43,055 nucleotides of DNA from Anaerolineae bacterium. GTDB lineage: Bacteria > Chloroflexota > Anaerolineae > Anaerolineales > E44-bin32. The position numbers were made by a program, and so were the translations under genes. The notes under the pieces are model-generated. The model was not told where the DNA came from, made no database searches, and saw only the letters and a program-made list of their open reading frames with translations. Numbering within the stretch: position 1 is the first letter of the stretch; each line of letters begins with the position of its first letter. Below are positions 40,601 through 43,055 of the stretch, piece by piece. The stretch lies in contig DUEW01000006.1 in assembly GCA_011174845.1 (NCBI GenBank), positions 56,459-99,513 of the forward strand, written 5' to 3'.

Positions 40601-40865
40601 CTCGATGGACGATTGGAGGTTATGCGTCCACGATCTCACGACTTGGCAGACGCAGTGGCTCCATAAGATTACGGCTTCCTACATCGAAGGAACGCTATCC
40701 GCACCGGGTACCCCATCCTGGTCACCAGATGGAAGATGGATCCTCTTCGCTACCGAAGATGACGGTGATCGCGACATTTATCGCATTCGACCCGATGGGA
40801 GCGGTTTAGAGAATCTCACGGTGGATTGGCCTGGGACTGAACTGATGCCTTCTTGGCGGAGGTGA
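37638..40865 (+). CDS. Membrane Ser/Thr protein kinase with FG-GAP/VCBS-type propeller and C-terminal PD40-like propeller repeats
   Basis: Kinase motifs 'LGEGGMAAVYKA', 'HRDVKPSNILID', 'DFGIAKI', 'GTPAYMSPEQ'; TM 'WIYGLGVLALIAFLGILLV'; seven DxxxDGxxD/E repeats; C-term 'PSWSPDGRWILFATEDDGDRDIYRIRPDGSGLENLT'. Confidence 0.93.
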   Translation: MEDLTGKQLGQYRVVESLGEGGMAAVYKAYQPAVDRYVALKILPRHFASDPEFVGRFKQEAKVIAKLQHVHILPVHDFGESEGYTFIVMPFIETGTLADILDDRPLPLLKVRKFISQVGDALAYAHSWKIVHRDVKPSNILIDDRENCLLTDFGIAKIVAGTTKFTQTGATIGTPAYMSPEQILGKKLDGRSDIYSLGIVLFEMATGRQPYRAETPPAIFVKHLHDPLPLPRTLNPDLPESLERVILKALDKDRDNRYASAADMVQAVKDAIPEKPRDEVTIVEPDVVPVPAIADEEFLEVEPVPPRPREPIVPEVRRVEGAPRRKVPRWIYGLGVLALIAFLGILLVPKIFPSGVELTPVPTESLPTSEPSAVVPTELPQKLGVSVKWTYTSPSVIQYLDSWGDGMATGDLNEDGIPDVAFGTKNGFVVVVNGFNGDELWSYRITTQMDAAVNVDIVDVNNDGVLEVVGAGKGDQATNQQAIISAFGPTGIKLWEAHGGFEEVTDLAYGDVDYDGDMDVFASVGTYPWGGGELIVLDGRTGVQLASKSLGSGHPQGLDIGDLDGDGVIEVAVENYENKVFLLDGLSLEILWSRQKSWYGRDVLIADVDSDGTGEIISGAGQVAVFDPNGNQEWLAGVEEEGMDISVGDVNGDGRIEIILSSGFSGVSAVFDGGGQTLWQRQRSGVHVVGDVNGDGVDDIVFATISYYGIELPYSIEAVDGDNITLWSYPMDSIFNEQGFAMILENLDGDPTQEVLVANGTQLLALDVIRVGKEIEEASIPTQVPKSAYDFAFVSIQGDEYRLYISSSSDMKLARQIPLPPGYEIVRWPSWCGDRLYIEVADAEQIEPQRIYIVDPFMGTQEMWQPTEPGFSNLGTPACTPDGKSLAYAVFRDGRYQMEVVDLQNNRRTFTTASIQDVHFGNPSWSANTAEFLFMGFRENMYRLWRVSAELGREPNELSLRNTWDGKTINDSLYPALSPDGLKVAFICSMDDWRLCVHDLTTWQTQWLHKITASYIEGTLSAPGTPSWSPDGRWILFATEDDGDRDIYRIRPDGSGLENLTVDWPGTELMPSWRR

Positions 40866-42751
40866 CCGTGCCAGGATCGAGGTCATCGGGATCATTTCCA
40901 CGTCTTCTCCTTGTTATCGGAATCTTCGCAGGCATTGCCATCCCGCTTTGTTGTGTGTTCTTGTGGGTCAGTATTGGATCGTGGGAGGAATTTACTAACA
41001 TTGCCGGTGAAATTCTGGGAATGAACCCCCCACCACCTTCCTTAACGCGAACCTCAACTTTGCCTCCGACTTCAAGCACGACTCCTACCGTCACAATAAC
41101 CCCAACTCCCAGCCAAACTCCGACCCCAACCCCAACCTATACACCTACACCTGATCCTCGGGTTCAAACGATACTTTCGCAGATGACCTTAAAACAAATG
41201 GTTGGGCAGTTGGTTATGACGGGCGTCAATGGACAGGAGGTGAGCGAAGCCACGTGTCAATTCATACGGCAGCTCGCGCCGGGCGCTGTAGTGTACCGGA
41301 CGGGCAATGTGATCTCGCCAGAACAATTGCGACAAACCTCATCCATTCTGCAGCGCTGTGCCCAAGCAGGAGGCGTCCCTCTCTTCATATCGGTGGATCA
41401 TGAGGGTCAATATGTCACTAGATTTCAAACCGTGGTTACCATTTATCCTCCTGCCATGGCGCAGGGAGCTACACTGGATGCCGAGATAGCTTATCGGGTC
41501 GCTATATCCGCTGCTAGCGAACTTGCTTTCAGTGGCGTAAATATGGTGTTGGGACCGGTAGCAGATGTGCTGATTGAATATGACAATACGGTCATCTCCC
41601 AACGATCTTTTGGTGGTGATCCAGAACTTGTCAGCGACTTCGTCGCGGGAGCGGTTAAAGGTTACCTTCAAGCTGGTCTGATCCCGGTGCTGAAACACTT
41701 TCCGGGACATGGGGGCGTTGCAGGCGACTCACATTACACACTTCCCATAGATGATGTCGATTGCCAATATTTACGATCGATTTATCTGCCCCCATTTCAA
41801 GCAGGTTTTGATGCCGGAGCCTCGGTTGTGATGACAAGTCACGTGGCTTTCCCGTGTCTTGACGAGACTGCTCGACCGGCCACTCTCTCAGAGGACATTT
41901 TACGGGTGTTGCGTGATGAGATGTTTTTTCAAGGCGTGATCCTCACTGATTCGATGAGCATGAGTGCGATAACGGAGGGGGGGCGTACGATTCCTGAGGC
42001 TTCGGTGGAGGCGGTGAGGGCGGGTGTTGACATGCTTCTCATCACCTCGCCAGAGCAAGCGCTAGCAACACGAAATCGATTAGAGATGGCCGTGCAGCAA
42101 GGTGAAATCTCCATGGATCGAATACAGGATGCCGTGGAACGAATACTTACCCTTAAGGCTTCCTCAGATCTTATTTCATTCCCTCTCTCTGAAACATCTG
42201 CACCAGACTGGGAAGCGAACCGTGCATTGGCCCTTGGTGTTGGTCATACGGCTTTGGCGTTGCTCAAAGACGAGCTGAATCTGGTTCCCATTCCATCGGA
42301 GTTGCGAAAAATTTTGATCATTGGTCCGACGGACGGATGGGGATTGTACCCATTATTGACCACCGCGCTTCACGCGAGCGGCTTTGAAACCTATGTCGTT
42401 CGTTACTCAAGTCCGTGGAGCGGTCCGATCCCTGAGGTCGGCTATCTGGAGAGCTTACCTAAACAGACAGCCGGATATGATCTTATCCTCATGTTGACAT
42501 GGGAGTCACATCTTAACCAATTTCGGTACGACGATCTATGGCAGGTGAACCTTGTCGAAGCTCTACTATTGACGGGGAAACCCATGATCGTCGTTGCATT
42601 GAAGTCACCGACAGATATCTTAGACTTTCCCCGCATTACTACCTATATGAGCACCTATGGAACTACGAGCGGACAGCTACAAGCTTTGGCGGATGCTTTG
42701 GTTGGGGACTATACACCGAGCGCACAAAGCCCATTACCTGGTCTTCCTTAA
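40853..42751 (+). CDS. Membrane-anchored GH3-family protein (beta-N-acetylhexosaminidase, NagZ-like)
   Basis: N-terminal TM, Thr/Pro linker, 'LKHFPGHGGVAGDSHYTLP' (KH(F/I)PGHG-x4-D-(S/T)-H motif) and 'VILTDSMSMSAI'; overlaps the kinase 3' end by 13 bp. Confidence 0.92.
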   Translation: MAEVTVPGSRSSGSFPRLLLVIGIFAGIAIPLCCVFLWVSIGSWEEFTNIAGEILGMNPPPPSLTRTSTLPPTSSTTPTVTITPTPSQTPTPTPTYTPTPDPRVQTILSQMTLKQMVGQLVMTGVNGQEVSEATCQFIRQLAPGAVVYRTGNVISPEQLRQTSSILQRCAQAGGVPLFISVDHEGQYVTRFQTVVTIYPPAMAQGATLDAEIAYRVAISAASELAFSGVNMVLGPVADVLIEYDNTVISQRSFGGDPELVSDFVAGAVKGYLQAGLIPVLKHFPGHGGVAGDSHYTLPIDDVDCQYLRSIYLPPFQAGFDAGASVVMTSHVAFPCLDETARPATLSEDILRVLRDEMFFQGVILTDSMSMSAITEGGRTIPEASVEAVRAGVDMLLITSPEQALATRNRLEMAVQQGEISMDRIQDAVERILTLKASSDLISFPLSETSAPDWEANRALALGVGHTALALLKDELNLVPIPSELRKILIIGPTDGWGLYPLLTTALHASGFETYVVRYSSPWSGPIPEVGYLESLPKQTAGYDLILMLTWESHLNQFRYDDLWQVNLVEALLLTGKPMIVVALKSPTDILDFPRITTYMSTYGTTSGQLQALADALVGDYTPSAQSPLPGLP

Positions 42752-42912
42752 GGGTTGAAACCAACTGTGGTTCAAGCTAGTCCAGGCGATATCTTTTTGT
42801 CCCCCAGGATGATATGCGCAGTGGGGATTTCATTCGGTCGTGGAAATCTTTGTAGAAAATGAATAGAAGAAAAACACAATCTCCTGAAAAGATATTAACT
42901 TGCTCGATCACT

Positions 42913-43025
42913 GTAGGGATATTTCACCGTTCGGGCCGCGAGCCCCGTCTACGCGGGGCGAACGGCTCCGTCTACGCGGGGCGAACGGCTCCGTCTACGC
43001 GGGGCGAACGGTGAATTGTCCCTAC
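42913..43025. repeat. Short inverted-repeat element containing 23-bp tandem repeats
   Basis: 21-bp termini GTAGGGAtAtTTCACCGTTCG / inverted GTAGGGAcAaTTCACCGTTCG (19/21) flank about 3 copies of CGTCTACGCGGGGCGAACGGCTC (42946-43011). Confidence 0.8.
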
Positions 43026-43055
43026 AATGTTGCAGGATATGGTTCATTCGTGAGG

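Noticed and set aside
42946-43011. Possible CRISPR array from 23-bp direct repeats
   Set aside because: Repeats are contiguous with no spacers; it is a tandem repeat inside an inverted-repeat element.

Overview
The 43 kb window looks like a chromosomal segment from a Chloroflexi/Anaerolineae-like bacterium. The taxonomy is inferred from gene content and style only. I support about 22 protein-coding genes. They include a MoxR/DUF58/transglutaminase operon, an SRPBCC protein, a Memo-family (AmmeMemoRadiSam system protein B) protein with an N-terminal extension, an octaheme HAO-like cytochrome overlapping a membrane partner, and a histone-deacetylase-family protein. They also include a P-type ATPase, a PHB-depolymerase-like esterase, a tandem USP coupled to a 2893-aa cyclic beta-glucan synthase (NdvB-like), and a TolB-propeller/erythromycin-esterase-like lipoprotein. 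The remainder are two Ser/Thr kinases with unusual extracytoplasmic domains (one GH99-like, one FG-GAP plus PD40 propellers), two paralogous SH3b/FN3-like lipoproteins, a class V aminotransferase, a nitroreductase and a membrane-anchored GH3 protein. Two short inverted-repeat elements, several hairpins/terminators and one candidate structured RNA lie between genes. No tRNA, rRNA, CRISPR array, transposase or phage gene was recognised. The strongest candidate for a new system is the kinase-TM-GH99 fusion with an intact GH99-type EWHE motif. Next are the predicted pseudo-erythromycin-esterase propeller lipoprotein and the octaheme cytochrome/membrane-protein pair.
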